Source of the DNA: JAAYBF01 sp963716445
Lineage (GTDB): Bacteria > Actinomycetota > Thermoleophilia > Solirubrobacterales > Thermoleophilaceae
Reading direction: 5' to 3'
NCBI GenBank assembly: GCA_963716445.1
Contig: OY970313.1
Span: forward strand, 434,001-498,000
DNA: 64,000 bases
Shown here: positions 34,175 to 43,185 of the stretch, piece by piece
How the letters are laid out: every line of letters begins with the position of its first letter
Position numbering within the stretch: position 1 is the first letter of the stretch
Program-made: the position numbers and the translations under genes
The notes under the pieces: generated by a model
What the model was told of the DNA's origin: nothing
Databases searched by the model: none
The model's input: only the letters and a program-made list of their open reading frames with translations

Positions 34175-36041
34175 TTCCCTGCTTCTTGAGCTTGAGCGTG
34201 ACCGTGCGGGTCGAGCTCTTCGGCGTTCCGCCCGTCGGCGAGAACGTCAGCTTGACCTTGACCTTCAGCTTGCCCTTCTTGCGCAGCAGCCTCTTCGCGG
34301 CGGCGCTCGGCTTGAGCCTGAGCTTGAAGGTGCCGGCCTTGTTCGCCGTCAGGACGACACGGCCGACCTTGATCTTGCGCTTGCCGGACTTCGCCGTGCC
34401 GACCAGCTCGAGCTTGCCCGCGCCCGGCAGCTTGACCGAGAGGGTCGCCGCGCCGGTCCTGGACGAGATCGTCGTGCGCGGCACCGAGAACACGTTGCTC
34501 GGCTTGGTCGGCGGCGGGGTGCTACCACCCGGCGGCGGGGTGCTCCCGCCCGGGGGCGGGGTCGTTCCACCTCCGCCTCCGCCGCCTCCGCCGGCGCCCT
34601 TGCTCCAGTCGATCGTGTTGACGCCCGCCTGAGCGAGCGCCTGGATCGCCTCGGGGAGCGGGGCGTAGTCGTTGCCGAACAGCTGGCCCTGAGTGCTGTC
34701 GGACAGCGCGTTCTGCCAGTAGTCCTTGACCGTGCGGGCCTTGCCCTCCTCGGCCGGGACGTTGCCCCAGGCGTCGGCGTTGTCGTCGAACAGCAGGCCG
34801 TAGGTGAACGTGCAGATGCCGTAGCCCGCCGGGGAGTTTACGCCGCTGGTCTGCGACCAGTCGCCCAAGGTGCTGGCCGGCACGTTGGTGAACGTGGTGG
34901 CCTGGCAGTTGGCGCCCTTCAGCCCGTCGGTGCGGAAGCCGAACGCGTCGGCGGTCGGCTCGGTGAACGTCCCCGAGCCGTTCGGGATCTGCGTCCAGTA
35001 GGTGTCGTTGTCGTCGGCCTCTGGAGTGATCGCGAGGCTCGGGCTGGCGTTGCGGGCAGTCGAGATGTCCGAGTAGCCCACCGAGCCGTCGGTGCTGATC
35101 AGCTTGCTGACCAGCGCCCCGTTGCCGTTCGAGCAGCCGCTGGTGAGCTGGTCGGTCGTGTCGGCCTCGCTGCCGGGGCCGTTCGGGGTGCCGGCGCAGT
35201 CGGCGCGCGGGCCGAATGTCGCTCCCGGCCACTCACGGGTCCGGTTGGTGCCGGTCGCGTAGGTGGTCAGCCAGCCGCGGCCGCCGTTGATCGTGTTGAG
35301 GTAGTCCTTGAGGGTGAACGACGTGCCGGAGTCGTCGAAGCGGACGACGCGGATGATCGGGACGTTGCAATCGACGCCGTCGGCCGCGAGCTCGGGGAAG
35401 ACCTCGGTCCAGTTGTCCGAGCTCGACTCCTTCGCCCAGATCGCCTCGAACTGCGCCTTGGTGAACCGCACGCGGATCACGTCGTCCGGCGTGGAGTTGC
35501 CGTCCTTGTCCTGCTCGGCCGTCTTCGCGGCTGTTGGCAGCAGGTTCACGTCGCAGCCATTGGGGAAGTTGACCAGCGGCGCCACCGCACCGACGCCGGC
35601 AGGCACCACGTGGACGACCGCGTTGTCGGCGGCGTTCGCGTCGGACGCTGGATCGCCGGTGGTGCCGGCGTTCATCTGGGCGACCTCGGCCGGGCTCGGG
35701 GCCTCGTCGGTCATGCCGAAGCGCGGAGCGAGCGAGCGGTCCTTCATCGCCGTGCGCCCCGCGCCACTGCCCTGGGCCTCGTAGGTGACCTCGATAGTCC
35801 CGAAGCCGGGGGTCCCGATGCAGAAGTGGTTCTTGAAGTTGAAGTTGAAGAGGGTGTGGGCGTCACGGGCGAAGGACGCGCCGCGGCCCGTGACGTCGGG
35901 CCCGGCGCACTTGCCGGTCGTGAAGGCCGCGTTCGCCTGAGGAGCCAGGCTGAGCGCGGCGAGCACCGCGGCGGCGAGGGCGATCAGCCCTGCTAGCGCG
36001 GCGCGAGAGCCCCATCGGGGGGCAAAGCCAGTGAGGCTCAT
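34158..36041 (-). CDS. PstS-like phosphate-binding protein with an Ig-like tail
   Basis: A 627-residue exported protein with a signal peptide (LAALSLAPQANA). A periplasmic-type binding domain follows, with KCAGPDVTGRGASFARDAHT, EAQGSGAG, VDCNVPIIRVVRFDDSGTSF and SDISTARNASPSLA, as in phosphate-binding PstS. Then comes a Gly/Pro-rich linker (TTPPPGGSTPPP) and a Lys-rich Ig-like domain. The ATG at 36041 has AAGGAA in front. It is much longer than a normal PstS. It is probably wall-attached and first in a five-gene operon controlled by the six-unit repeat upstream. Confidence 0.8.
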   Translation of the reverse strand: MSLTGFAPRWGSRAALAGLIALAAAVLAALSLAPQANAAFTTGKCAGPDVTGRGASFARDAHTLFNFNFKNHFCIGTPGFGTIEVTYEAQGSGAGRTAMKDRSLAPRFGMTDEAPSPAEVAQMNAGTTGDPASDANAADNAVVHVVPAGVGAVAPLVNFPNGCDVNLLPTAAKTAEQDKDGNSTPDDVIRVRFTKAQFEAIWAKESSSDNWTEVFPELAADGVDCNVPIIRVVRFDDSGTSFTLKDYLNTINGGRGWLTTYATGTNRTREWPGATFGPRADCAGTPNGPGSEADTTDQLTSGCSNGNGALVSKLISTDGSVGYSDISTARNASPSLAITPEADDNDTYWTQIPNGSGTFTEPTADAFGFRTDGLKGANCQATTFTNVPASTLGDWSQTSGVNSPAGYGICTFTYGLLFDDNADAWGNVPAEEGKARTVKDYWQNALSDSTQGQLFGNDYAPLPEAIQALAQAGVNTIDWSKGAGGGGGGGGGTTPPPGGSTPPPGGSTPPPTKPSNVFSVPRTTISSRTGAATLSVKLPGAGKLELVGTAKSGKRKIKVGRVVLTANKAGTFKLRLKPSAAAKRLLRKKGKLKVKVKLTFSPTGGTPKSSTRTVTLKLKKQGSGGRR

Positions 36042-36114
36042 TGCGAGTTGTTCCTTTCCTTGACTGAACCGTTCGTCGCGAGAGTCGTCTCTATCCCTCC
36101 GGTCCGTCAAGTCA

Positions 36115-36180
36115 CTTCACGGAACTTCTACGACGGCTTCACCATCGCTTATCCGACACTTCTCCAGATCGTCTCCAAAT
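36115..36180 (+). promoter_or_regulatory. six-unit tandem 11-bp PHO-box-like array
   Basis: Six head-to-tail 11-mers start at 36115, 36126, 36137, 36148, 36159 and 36170: CTTCACGGAAC, TTCTACGACGG, CTTCACCATCG, CTTATCCGACA, CTTCTCCAGAT and CGTCTCCAAAT. They lie 74-139 bp in front of the PstS-like gene at 36041. The unit CTTCNCC and the 11-bp phase are the same as in front of pstS and phoX. Confidence 0.7.
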
Positions 36181-36250
36181 GGGAACGGTGCGTTAGCGCC
36201 GGCGCCGAGCGCAACTGGTTGGGCCAACGCCCCGGAAGGGGAGAGGAGGC

Positions 36251-38251
36251 TTACTGACGCGTGCGACGCTCGTGACGCCGACCGCCTGCTCGGATGACGG
36301 CCCGCACCGAGGCGTTGAGGCCCCTCCCGCCCCGTGACGCGACGAAGGAGACGGCGATCCGGGCGCGGACCCGCCGGCGGCGGCGCAGCTCGGCGCGGTA
36401 GCGACGCACCGGGCGGAGCAGGATGCGCACCGTCCCGGGCGCGCGGGCGCGCTTGGAGTCCGTGGCGAGCGTGCGCAGTCTGCGCGGCCTGCCGGCACGG
36501 GCGCGTGCGACGGCCTTGACGCCGCCGGCGGCTGGCACGGATACGGCCACCACGACAGAGCCGTCGCGCCGCGAGCGGGCGCGGGCCGATAGCCGCGGGC
36601 CGCCGCGGTCGGGGTCCTCCTCGATCGTTCCGTCGGGCCCTCCAGCTCCGGGACCGGCGGGCGGCGGCTTGGGCGGCGGGTCGGGCTGGCGGGTGGCGAC
36701 GAATGCGTCGGCGCGCTGGTTGGCGTCGCCGAAGAAGAGGTTGCCGGCGAGCGACGCGAACGCGACGCGCCCGCCGTCGCTCGAGATCGTCACGCCGTTG
36801 AGGACGTCGGCGTCGATGTCGCCGCCCGCTGCCGAGCGGGTCACGCGCTCCAGCGTCCGCTCGACGAGGTCGACCACGTACAGCTCGCGTGCGGCCGGCA
36901 CTGGGCGCGGATCGCCCACGAGCTGCAGCGCCGGCAGCGCGAAGCGGGTCCGGACGGTCGTGATCGCCAGATGGCGACCGCTCGAGGCCATCGCGACGCC
37001 GCTCAGCGGCGGACTCGTGGCCGGGTCGCCGTTGGTCGTGTCGCGCGTGAGCTCGACCGTCGCCTGCTTGCGGGCGGCCCCCGGTTTCATGTCGGTCACG
37101 AAGAGGTCGAGCCCCGGACCGGTGAAGGCGAGCGGGCGCGGTCCTGAGCCGGTGAGGAACGCCACCGTGTAGCCGTCGCCGCTGAGCGCCGGCAGCTGCG
37201 CGCCGATGCCCGCGCGGTTCGCCTCCTGGTCGGTCAGCGGCCCGTAGCAGGGACCGGTCGAGACCTGGTCGAAGACCGTGTCGCTCCCAGGCGGGCAGGC
37301 GGGGTCGTCAGGGTCCGCGAGGCCCGTCACACGGCGGGTCGGCGCGGCCGGCCCGTCGGCCACGCGCCGCCAGAGGTAGTAGAGGAAGCCCACGTCGGGG
37401 TTCTCGCCGCCGAGCAGGCGCGTCTGAGCCGCGGCGTTGGCGCCCGTCCAGGCGACCGTGGTGCCGTCGGCGCTGAGCGCCGCTCCGATCGCGCCGCCCG
37501 CCGGCTCGCCGCCGGGGGCCGTCCGCGTAACCAGCGTCGTCGTGTCGGCAGCGCGGTCACGGAGCAGCACCTGGCCCGCGCCGGCGTCCGGCGCGCCGCC
37601 GGCCGGCAGGTCCGAGGCGACGTCGGTGCGGAACGCGACCCGCTGCCCGTCGGCGCCGATCGCCACCCCGCGCGAGACGTCGGCGCCGGGATTGCTGCCC
37701 GGAAGCGGGAAGGCGGGCGGGCCATAGCCGGCGGGCACGTCGCCGCCGTCGAGCGCCGAGACGAGATCGAAGGCGCCCGGCGCGCCGATCGGGACCGTCA
37801 CGTCGCGCACGTAGACGTCGAGGTTGTCGTTGACGTCCGTGGCGACCAGCGACTCGGCCGTGGCGAACGCGACGAAGCGCCCGTCGGCGCTGATCGACGG
37901 GTTCGACGCTCCACGGCGCACGAACGAGTTGTCGTCCTCCTCGAAGAGGTCGCCGTCGGCGACCTTCTCGAGCGCGCGCGTCGCCAGGTCGAAGCGGAAG
38001 ACGCCGCCCGCGCGGTAGCGGCCTGGCGGGTCGGGATCGTCGTCGGCGAAGAAGTTGCGCGCCCGGGTCTGCATCGCCACATAGCGCCCGTCGCCCGAGA
38101 TCGCCGCGAAGACCGTCGCGTCGTCGCCCTGCTCGAGCCGGCCGAAGTCGGCCGAGACGATCTCGGCGCCGTTGCCGTAGAAGCCGGCGGCCGACGCCGG
38201 CAGGGCAAGCGAGACGGCAACGGTCGCGGCCAGCGTGCGCGCCGATCTCAT
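36251..38251 (-). CDS. exported TolB-like propeller protein
   Basis: A 666-residue protein with a signal peptide (ATVAVSLALPASAAG). The body has repeated SxDGRxVAF strands (ISGDGRYVAM, SISADGRFVAFATAES, AIGADGQRVAFRTD, LSGDGYTVAFLTG, TISSDGGRVAFASLA), the hallmark of WD40-like/TolB-type propellers. The C-terminus is an Arg-rich Ig-like domain. It overlaps the stop of the upstream gene (ATGA). It may be a scaffold or a binding protein on the cell surface. Confidence 0.75.
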   Translation of the reverse strand: MRSARTLAATVAVSLALPASAAGFYGNGAEIVSADFGRLEQGDDATVFAAISGDGRYVAMQTRARNFFADDDPDPPGRYRAGGVFRFDLATRALEKVADGDLFEEDDNSFVRRGASNPSISADGRFVAFATAESLVATDVNDNLDVYVRDVTVPIGAPGAFDLVSALDGGDVPAGYGPPAFPLPGSNPGADVSRGVAIGADGQRVAFRTDVASDLPAGGAPDAGAGQVLLRDRAADTTTLVTRTAPGGEPAGGAIGAALSADGTTVAWTGANAAAQTRLLGGENPDVGFLYYLWRRVADGPAAPTRRVTGLADPDDPACPPGSDTVFDQVSTGPCYGPLTDQEANRAGIGAQLPALSGDGYTVAFLTGSGPRPLAFTGPGLDLFVTDMKPGAARKQATVELTRDTTNGDPATSPPLSGVAMASSGRHLAITTVRTRFALPALQLVGDPRPVPAARELYVVDLVERTLERVTRSAAGGDIDADVLNGVTISSDGGRVAFASLAGNLFFGDANQRADAFVATRQPDPPPKPPPAGPGAGGPDGTIEEDPDRGGPRLSARARSRRDGSVVVAVSVPAAGGVKAVARARAGRPRRLRTLATDSKRARAPGTVRILLRPVRRYRAELRRRRRVRARIAVSFVASRGGRGLNASVRAVIRAGGRRHERRTRQ

Positions 38252-40161
38252 CGAACGCGCACCCAGCGTCGCCAGACGGTCCGGTTGCCGGCGCGGTCGC
38301 GTGCGGTGACCCGCACGCGGTAGCGGCCGGCCGCGTCGTAGCCGTGCCGCGCGACGCGCGTCCGAGCAGCGCGAGCTCCGTCGCCGAAGCCGACGCGGAC
38401 GGAGAGGCGCCGCAGCCCCGAGCCCGCTCGGCGCGGACCATCGGTGACGCGCACCGTCAGCGAACGGCCGCGGCGGCGCAGGCGGACCCGCGGCCCGTTG
38501 CGGTCGACCCGCAGGACGCCGGTCAAGCTCCCGGTCTCCTGGCCGGCGTCGTCGATGGCGAAGACCTGGATCCGGTGGCGGCCGTTCTCGACGTCGTCGC
38601 GCGTGAGGCGCGCGTGGAGGCCCCGGACGCCCTCGACCACCGGCTCGTCGTCGACGCTGACGGAGTACGTCACGCCGCCGATCGCGCTCACCGCCCGATC
38701 CCATGCGATCGGTATCCGCCGGCTGCGCCGCCAGCCGTCCGGTAGCAGCACGAAGAACGGGTCCGGCGGCGCGTCGACCACCGCCGCGACGATCTGGGCG
38801 CCGCTGCCGCTCCCCTGCCTCCAGGCGACGATCGCATCGCCGAGACCGGAGCCACCCATCGTCAGCGTCCCGACGCCGCCGCCGCTCGGGGCGCTCAGGT
38901 CGGTCGGCTCGTCGACCCCGTCGGCGCGCCGCTCCTGAACGGCGACGAAGCCGGCGCCGTCGCGCAGCTCGCGCCACGCCGCCACGGCGGCGCCGGTCTC
39001 CGCGAGGTCGACCAGCGGGTCCCCGGCGACGGAGCTGGTGCCGGCGTCGAGCCGCTCGGCGGGCCCGGTGGAGGCGTCGTTGCCGCTGGCGAGGAGCGTC
39101 GTGGCCGCCGAGCCGAAGCCGATCGCGAACGCGCTCGTCGGGTCGACGGCGACGCTCGGCGGCCCAGGCGCGGTGTGCGGCGATCCGTCAGCCAGCCGGG
39201 CGCCGCCGAACTGCCCGGAGGTCTCGGCGAACACGTCCGGGATCTCGTTGACGAAGATCCGTGCGGCCCCGAGCCTGCCGGCCTGCCCGGGCTGCTGGCG
39301 GAAGGCGATGGCTCCCTGGCCGAAGCCCGAGACGTCGAGCGAGAACGCGTCCGCGGCGCCTCGCAGGGGCGCTCCGCCGTAGGAGTCGGGGCTGGCTTGG
39401 AGTGGGATCCCGACCTGCGAGCCGAACACCCGCCGCGCCCAGATCCGGTCGACGAAGTCGTCGCCAGGCTCCTGCCAGGCGACGATGCCCTGGCCCTGGA
39501 CGTCGATCCCGACCTTCGGCGAGTTGTCCTCGGCCGGCGTTCGCACGGGTATCGCCGGGTTGCGGTCGACCGGGCCGCCCATCACCGACCAGAGGCGGCC
39601 GTTGTAGCGCGCGAGGCGCACGTCTGCCCTGAGATAGCCGGGCGGGTTGGCGGAGCTCGTGTCGGTGACCACGCGGTAGACGAGGTAGGCCTGCCCGCCG
39701 CGCGCCATCGCCAGATCGGGGAAGGTGGCGCTCGCCTCGCCGACGTTGAAGTCGATCGGCACCGGCGCCTGGAAGCCACTCGATCCCGGGTCGAGCGTGG
39801 CCGAGAACAGCCGGTCGCTGTCGAGCCCATGCTCCTGGACCCAAACGACCGCCAGCCGCCCGCCGTCGCCGGCGCCGATCCGCGGCCAGCTCGAGTCGAA
39901 CGCCTGACCGACGTCCACCCGCTGGGGCGCGCTCCAACGGCCGTCCTGGAAGAGCGCGGCGAATACGTGGTCGTGGCCCTCGACCTGCTTGAGGTAGACG
40001 ATCCCGCCGCTTCCGTCCTCGGACATCGCGGCGTCGGCGACCTCGACGATCGAGTCGGCCGGCCCGTCGATCGGCCGCACGTCGGAGACCACCGCCCCGG
40101 CGAGCGGCGCGGCGCAGGCGACACCGACGAGAGCGGTCGCTGTGGCGAGCGGCAGGCGCAT
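38248..40161 (-). CDS. exported repeat protein with an Ig-like C-terminus
   Basis: A 637-residue protein with a signal peptide (TALVGVACAAPLAGA). Repeats of the pattern AVVWVQEHGLDSD, GIVAWQEPGDD, GAAVAAWRELRDG and DAIVAWRQGSGSG suggest a propeller of similar blades. A C-terminal Ig-like region has RVDRNGPRVRLRRRGRSLTV. It is the first gene of a two-gene minus-strand operon, divergent from pstS. The array at 40240-40305 lies between them and could serve both directions. Confidence 0.7.
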   Translation of the reverse strand: MRLPLATATALVGVACAAPLAGAVVSDVRPIDGPADSIVEVADAAMSEDGSGGIVYLKQVEGHDHVFAALFQDGRWSAPQRVDVGQAFDSSWPRIGAGDGGRLAVVWVQEHGLDSDRLFSATLDPGSSGFQAPVPIDFNVGEASATFPDLAMARGGQAYLVYRVVTDTSSANPPGYLRADVRLARYNGRLWSVMGGPVDRNPAIPVRTPAEDNSPKVGIDVQGQGIVAWQEPGDDFVDRIWARRVFGSQVGIPLQASPDSYGGAPLRGAADAFSLDVSGFGQGAIAFRQQPGQAGRLGAARIFVNEIPDVFAETSGQFGGARLADGSPHTAPGPPSVAVDPTSAFAIGFGSAATTLLASGNDASTGPAERLDAGTSSVAGDPLVDLAETGAAVAAWRELRDGAGFVAVQERRADGVDEPTDLSAPSGGGVGTLTMGGSGLGDAIVAWRQGSGSGAQIVAAVVDAPPDPFFVLLPDGWRRSRRIPIAWDRAVSAIGGVTYSVSVDDEPVVEGVRGLHARLTRDDVENGRHRIQVFAIDDAGQETGSLTGVLRVDRNGPRVRLRRRGRSLTVRVTDGPRRAGSGLRRLSVRVGFGDGARAARTRVARHGYDAAGRYRVRVTARDRAGNRTVWRRWVRVR

Positions 40162-40239
40162 GGCAGCCCACCCTCACGCGCGTGAACAGCTCACTTGTAA
40201 TCAACGCGCTACCGACTGGTTAAAGCGGAACCTTCACTC

Positions 40240-40305
40240 GTTCGAGGCGCCTTCACCACTCCGTAGCCAGTTCTTATCCACACGGTCACGCGCCGTTTAC
40301 CCACT
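40240..40305 (+). promoter_or_regulatory. tandem 11-bp PHO-box-like array in front of pstS
   Basis: Units start at 40240, 40251, 40262, 40273, 40284 and 40295: GTTCGAGGCGC (weak), CTTCACCACTC, CGTAGCCAGTT, CTTATCCACAC, GGTCACGCGCC and GTTTACCCACT. The phase is exactly 11 bp. The array ends 68 bp before the pstS start and lies between divergent genes. It resembles known actinobacterial PHO boxes. Confidence 0.7.
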
Positions 40306-40373
40306 CGAAGGCGGTCGCGCCGAGACTGGCCGCGTCCGAAGCACGAGAACCCGTCACCAGGAGTGACCCTCAG

Positions 40374-41204
40374 ATGACTCGCAACCGCCCACTCGCGGTC
40401 GTGGCCGCCCTCGCCGCGTCCGCGTCGCTCGCCACCGCCACCGCCGCCACGACGGCGTCGGCGAAGTCCACGCTTACCCTGAGCGGCTCGACCTCGGTCG
40501 CCCCGCTGGTCAAGGAGCTTGCCACGGCCTTCATCGCCCAGCCGAAGTACAAGGGCAAGGTGAAGTTCGTCCTGCTCCAGGGCGGCTCGGACATCGGCAT
40601 CACCGACGCCGCGCGCGGCCGCGTCACGCTCGGCATGTCCTCGCGCGATCCCAAGCCGGCCGATCCGAGCGGCATCGTCTTCAACAAGATCGCGCGCGAC
40701 GCGGTCTGCGTCGTGACGAACCCGTCGAACCCGATCCCGACGCTCAGCCAGAAGCAGATCCAGGACGTCTTCTCCGGCCGGATCCGCAACTGGAGCCAGC
40801 TGCCGGGCGCACGCGCGTCGGGCCCGATCGACCTGGTCGTCCGCACCGCGGCCTCAGGTACCCAAGACGCGTTCCAGAACATCTTCATGGGCCAGAGCCT
40901 GCGCGTGGCCGGCAGCGCGACCACCAAGTCGTCGAACGGCCTCCAGGCCCAGGCGATCAAGTCCAACCCGAACGCGATCGGCTACGCGTCGTTCAACTTC
41001 ACGAAGGGCCTCTACGACGTGCCCTACGCGGGCGTGCGCTGCAACCTGCGCAACGCCAAGTCCGGCCAATACGGCGGCGCGCGCAACTTCTTCCTGGTCA
41101 GCCGCGGCACGCCACGCGGCGCGGCGAAGGCCTTCATCCGCTTCATCCGCCGGAGTGCGACCGCCAAGCGCATCACGGCGACCAACTGGGTCCCGCTGCG
41201 TTAG
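40374..41204 (+). CDS. pstS: phosphate ABC transporter, substrate-binding protein
   Basis: A 276-residue exported protein with a signal peptide (VVAALAASASLATATA). The phosphate-binding loops are visible as LTLSGSTSVAPLVKELA, LLQGGSDIGITDAARGRV and VVRTAASGTQDAFQ. There is no lipobox. It binds phosphate outside the membrane and hands it to PstCA. AGGAG lies in front of the ATG. It starts the pstSCAB operon, with a stop-start overlap to pstC. Confidence 0.95.
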   Translation: MTRNRPLAVVAALAASASLATATAATTASAKSTLTLSGSTSVAPLVKELATAFIAQPKYKGKVKFVLLQGGSDIGITDAARGRVTLGMSSRDPKPADPSGIVFNKIARDAVCVVTNPSNPIPTLSQKQIQDVFSGRIRNWSQLPGARASGPIDLVVRTAASGTQDAFQNIFMGQSLRVAGSATTKSSNGLQAQAIKSNPNAIGYASFNFTKGLYDVPYAGVRCNLRNAKSGQYGGARNFFLVSRGTPRGAAKAFIRFIRRSATAKRITATNWVPLR

Positions 41205-42244
41205 TGGCAACCAGCGAGACCGCAATCCACCGGCGGGGCCGCGGGGGCCCCGGCCAACCACGGTCCAGCGCCGGGCAGGGACGCTGGACCGACGACCGCG
41301 TCGAGCGCATGCTCGGCGCGGTCGCTTGCCTGGTCCTCGTTCTGATCGCCGGCATGGTGGTCTTCGTCTTCGCCAAGGCGTGGCCGTCGTTCTCCCACAA
41401 CGGGCTCGCCTGGTTCGGCTCGGGCGGCGACGTCGACCTCCAGCTCGAGGACATCCTCAACTCACCGGCCGATCCCGACGCCTACGTCTACACGCTGCGC
41501 GCCTGGCCGCTGTTGTGGGGCACGTTCGTGATCACCGCGGGTGCGGTCGGCATCGGCCTCGTCTTCTCGCTCTTCTCGGCGATCTTCATCGTCGAGTTCG
41601 CCCCGCCTCGGGTGAACCGCGTGCTCGAGCCGGTGGTGCGCCTGCTGGCCGCCGTCCCGTCGGTGATCTACGGCCTGATCGGCATCCTCGTGGTCGTCCC
41701 CTGGGTCGCCGAGCACCTGATCGGCCAGGAGCGCAAGGAGTCGGTCGCCTATGTCGTCCAGCTCGACGGGACGGGCCTGATGGTCGGCGTCCTGATCCTG
41801 ACCGTGATGATCACGCCGATCATGGTCGCGATCGTGGTCGACGCGCTGCGCGCGGTCCCGAGCTCGTGGACGGAGGGGGCGGCCGCGCTGGGGGTCAACC
41901 GCTGGCGCGTGACCTGGACGATCGCGGTGCGGACCGCCCGACCGGCGATCGTCGCGGCGGCGGTGCTCGCGACCGCCCGCGCGCTCGGCGAGGCGATCAT
42001 GCTCTCGATGGTCGCGGGCTCGGCTAGCTTCGCGCCCAACCCGTTCGACGGGCTCACCTTCTTCCTCGAGCCGACGCGGCCGCTCGCCTCCGCGCTCGTC
42101 GAGAACGTCGAGGGACTGACGGTCGAGCCGTTCGGCCAGACGCTCTACGCGTTCGCGGCGGTCCTGCTGATCTCGAGCATCTGCCTGTCGCTCGGCGGCT
42201 GGCTCGCCAAGCAGCCGATGCGCAAGTACGGGGTACGGCCGTGA
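41204..42244 (+). CDS. pstC: phosphate ABC transporter, permease
   Basis: A 346-residue membrane protein with about six spans. The permease loop has LRAVPSSWTEGAAALGVNRW, and IVAAAVLATARALGEAIMLS is the EAA-type coupling region. RLLAAVPSVIYGLIGI marks the conserved core. It forms the channel with PstA. The GTG overlaps the pstS stop by one base. Confidence 0.95.
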   Translation: MATSETAIHRRGRGGPGQPRSSAGQGRWTDDRVERMLGAVACLVLVLIAGMVVFVFAKAWPSFSHNGLAWFGSGGDVDLQLEDILNSPADPDAYVYTLRAWPLLWGTFVITAGAVGIGLVFSLFSAIFIVEFAPPRVNRVLEPVVRLLAAVPSVIYGLIGILVVVPWVAEHLIGQERKESVAYVVQLDGTGLMVGVLILTVMITPIMVAIVVDALRAVPSSWTEGAAALGVNRWRVTWTIAVRTARPAIVAAAVLATARALGEAIMLSMVAGSASFAPNPFDGLTFFLEPTRPLASALVENVEGLTVEPFGQTLYAFAAVLLISSICLSLGGWLAKQPMRKYGVRP

Positions 42245-43185
42245 GGGCGGTCGCCGCGGCGACCTCGCCGCGCGACAGCGTCGCGAGCTGGCCGGTCCTC
42301 GACCGGCTCGGCTACTACGCCTGCTGGGCTGCGGGCCTCGCACTGATCGCGATCGCCGGCTCGATCGTCGTATACATGCTGGTCCGCGGCGCGCAGTACT
42401 TCGACCTGGGGTCGTTCCTCGAGAGCCCGAACGCCGACCTCGACCAGTCGAAGAGCGGCGGCATCAAGGACCCGCTGATCGGGACGCTGTTGCTCACGAC
42501 GATGGCGACCGCGATCGCCGCGCCGATCGGGACCGCGATCGCCGTCTGGCTCACCGAGTACGGCCGGCCGCCGGCGCTCGCCCGCGCGGTCGAGTCGGGG
42601 ATCGAGGTGGTCGCCGGTACGCCGAGCATCGTGCTCGCGATCTTCGGCCTGCTCGTCTTCCAGCAGCACGCGCTCGCGTTCTTCTCGTTCGAGGCCGAGG
42701 GCGACGCGGTCTTCGGCCGGTCGTTCTTCGCCGCCTCGGCGATGATGTCGCTGATCGCGCTGCCGCTGGTGGTGGGAGCGACGCGTGAGGCGCTGCAGGC
42801 GATACCGGGCCACGTGCGTGAGGCCTCCTATGCGCTGGGCAAGACCAAGGCCGCGACGATCCGGCGCGTGCTGCTACCGGCTGCCCGGCCGGGCATCGGC
42901 ACCGGCGCCGCGCTCGGCATGGGCCGTGTCGCCGGCGACACGGCGATCGTCGTCGTCCTGCTCGGCGCGACGCTGCAGATCCAGGCGAGCGAGGGCTTCC
43001 TCGGGTTGTTCAAGGGCACCGGCAGCACGCTGACGAGCTACGTCTTCTTCAACTCTCCGGCGGGCGAGGGCAACGCGCCGGAGAAGGCGTACTTCGCGGC
43101 CTTCGTGCTGCTCGTCCTCGTCGTGATCCTCAACTTCGTCGTCACGCGGATCGCGCGTGGAAGGAGCGTGGCATGGACTCGATGA
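42241..43185 (+). CDS. pstA: phosphate ABC transporter, permease
   Basis: A 314-residue membrane protein. The conserved parts are VVAGTPSIVLAIFGLLVFQQ, IPGHVREASYALGKTKAATI (the coupling loop) and TGAALGMGRVAGDTAIVVVL. It overlaps pstC by GTGA and pstB by 13 bp. It is the second half of the membrane channel. Confidence 0.95.
   Translation: MRAVAAATSPRDSVASWPVLDRLGYYACWAAGLALIAIAGSIVVYMLVRGAQYFDLGSFLESPNADLDQSKSGGIKDPLIGTLLLTTMATAIAAPIGTAIAVWLTEYGRPPALARAVESGIEVVAGTPSIVLAIFGLLVFQQHALAFFSFEAEGDAVFGRSFFAASAMMSLIALPLVVGATREALQAIPGHVREASYALGKTKAATIRRVLLPAARPGIGTGAALGMGRVAGDTAIVVVLLGATLQIQASEGFLGLFKGTGSTLTSYVFFNSPAGEGNAPEKAYFAAFVLLVLVVILNFVVTRIARGRSVAWTR

Noticed and set aside
36115..36180. CRISPR-like array
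   Set aside because: Units of 11 bp without spacers do not fit a CRISPR; promoter position and phase fit a regulator-binding array.
40232..40238. Extra CTTCACT unit in front of the pstS array
   Set aside because: It is 19 bp from the next strong unit, so it is out of the 11-bp phase.
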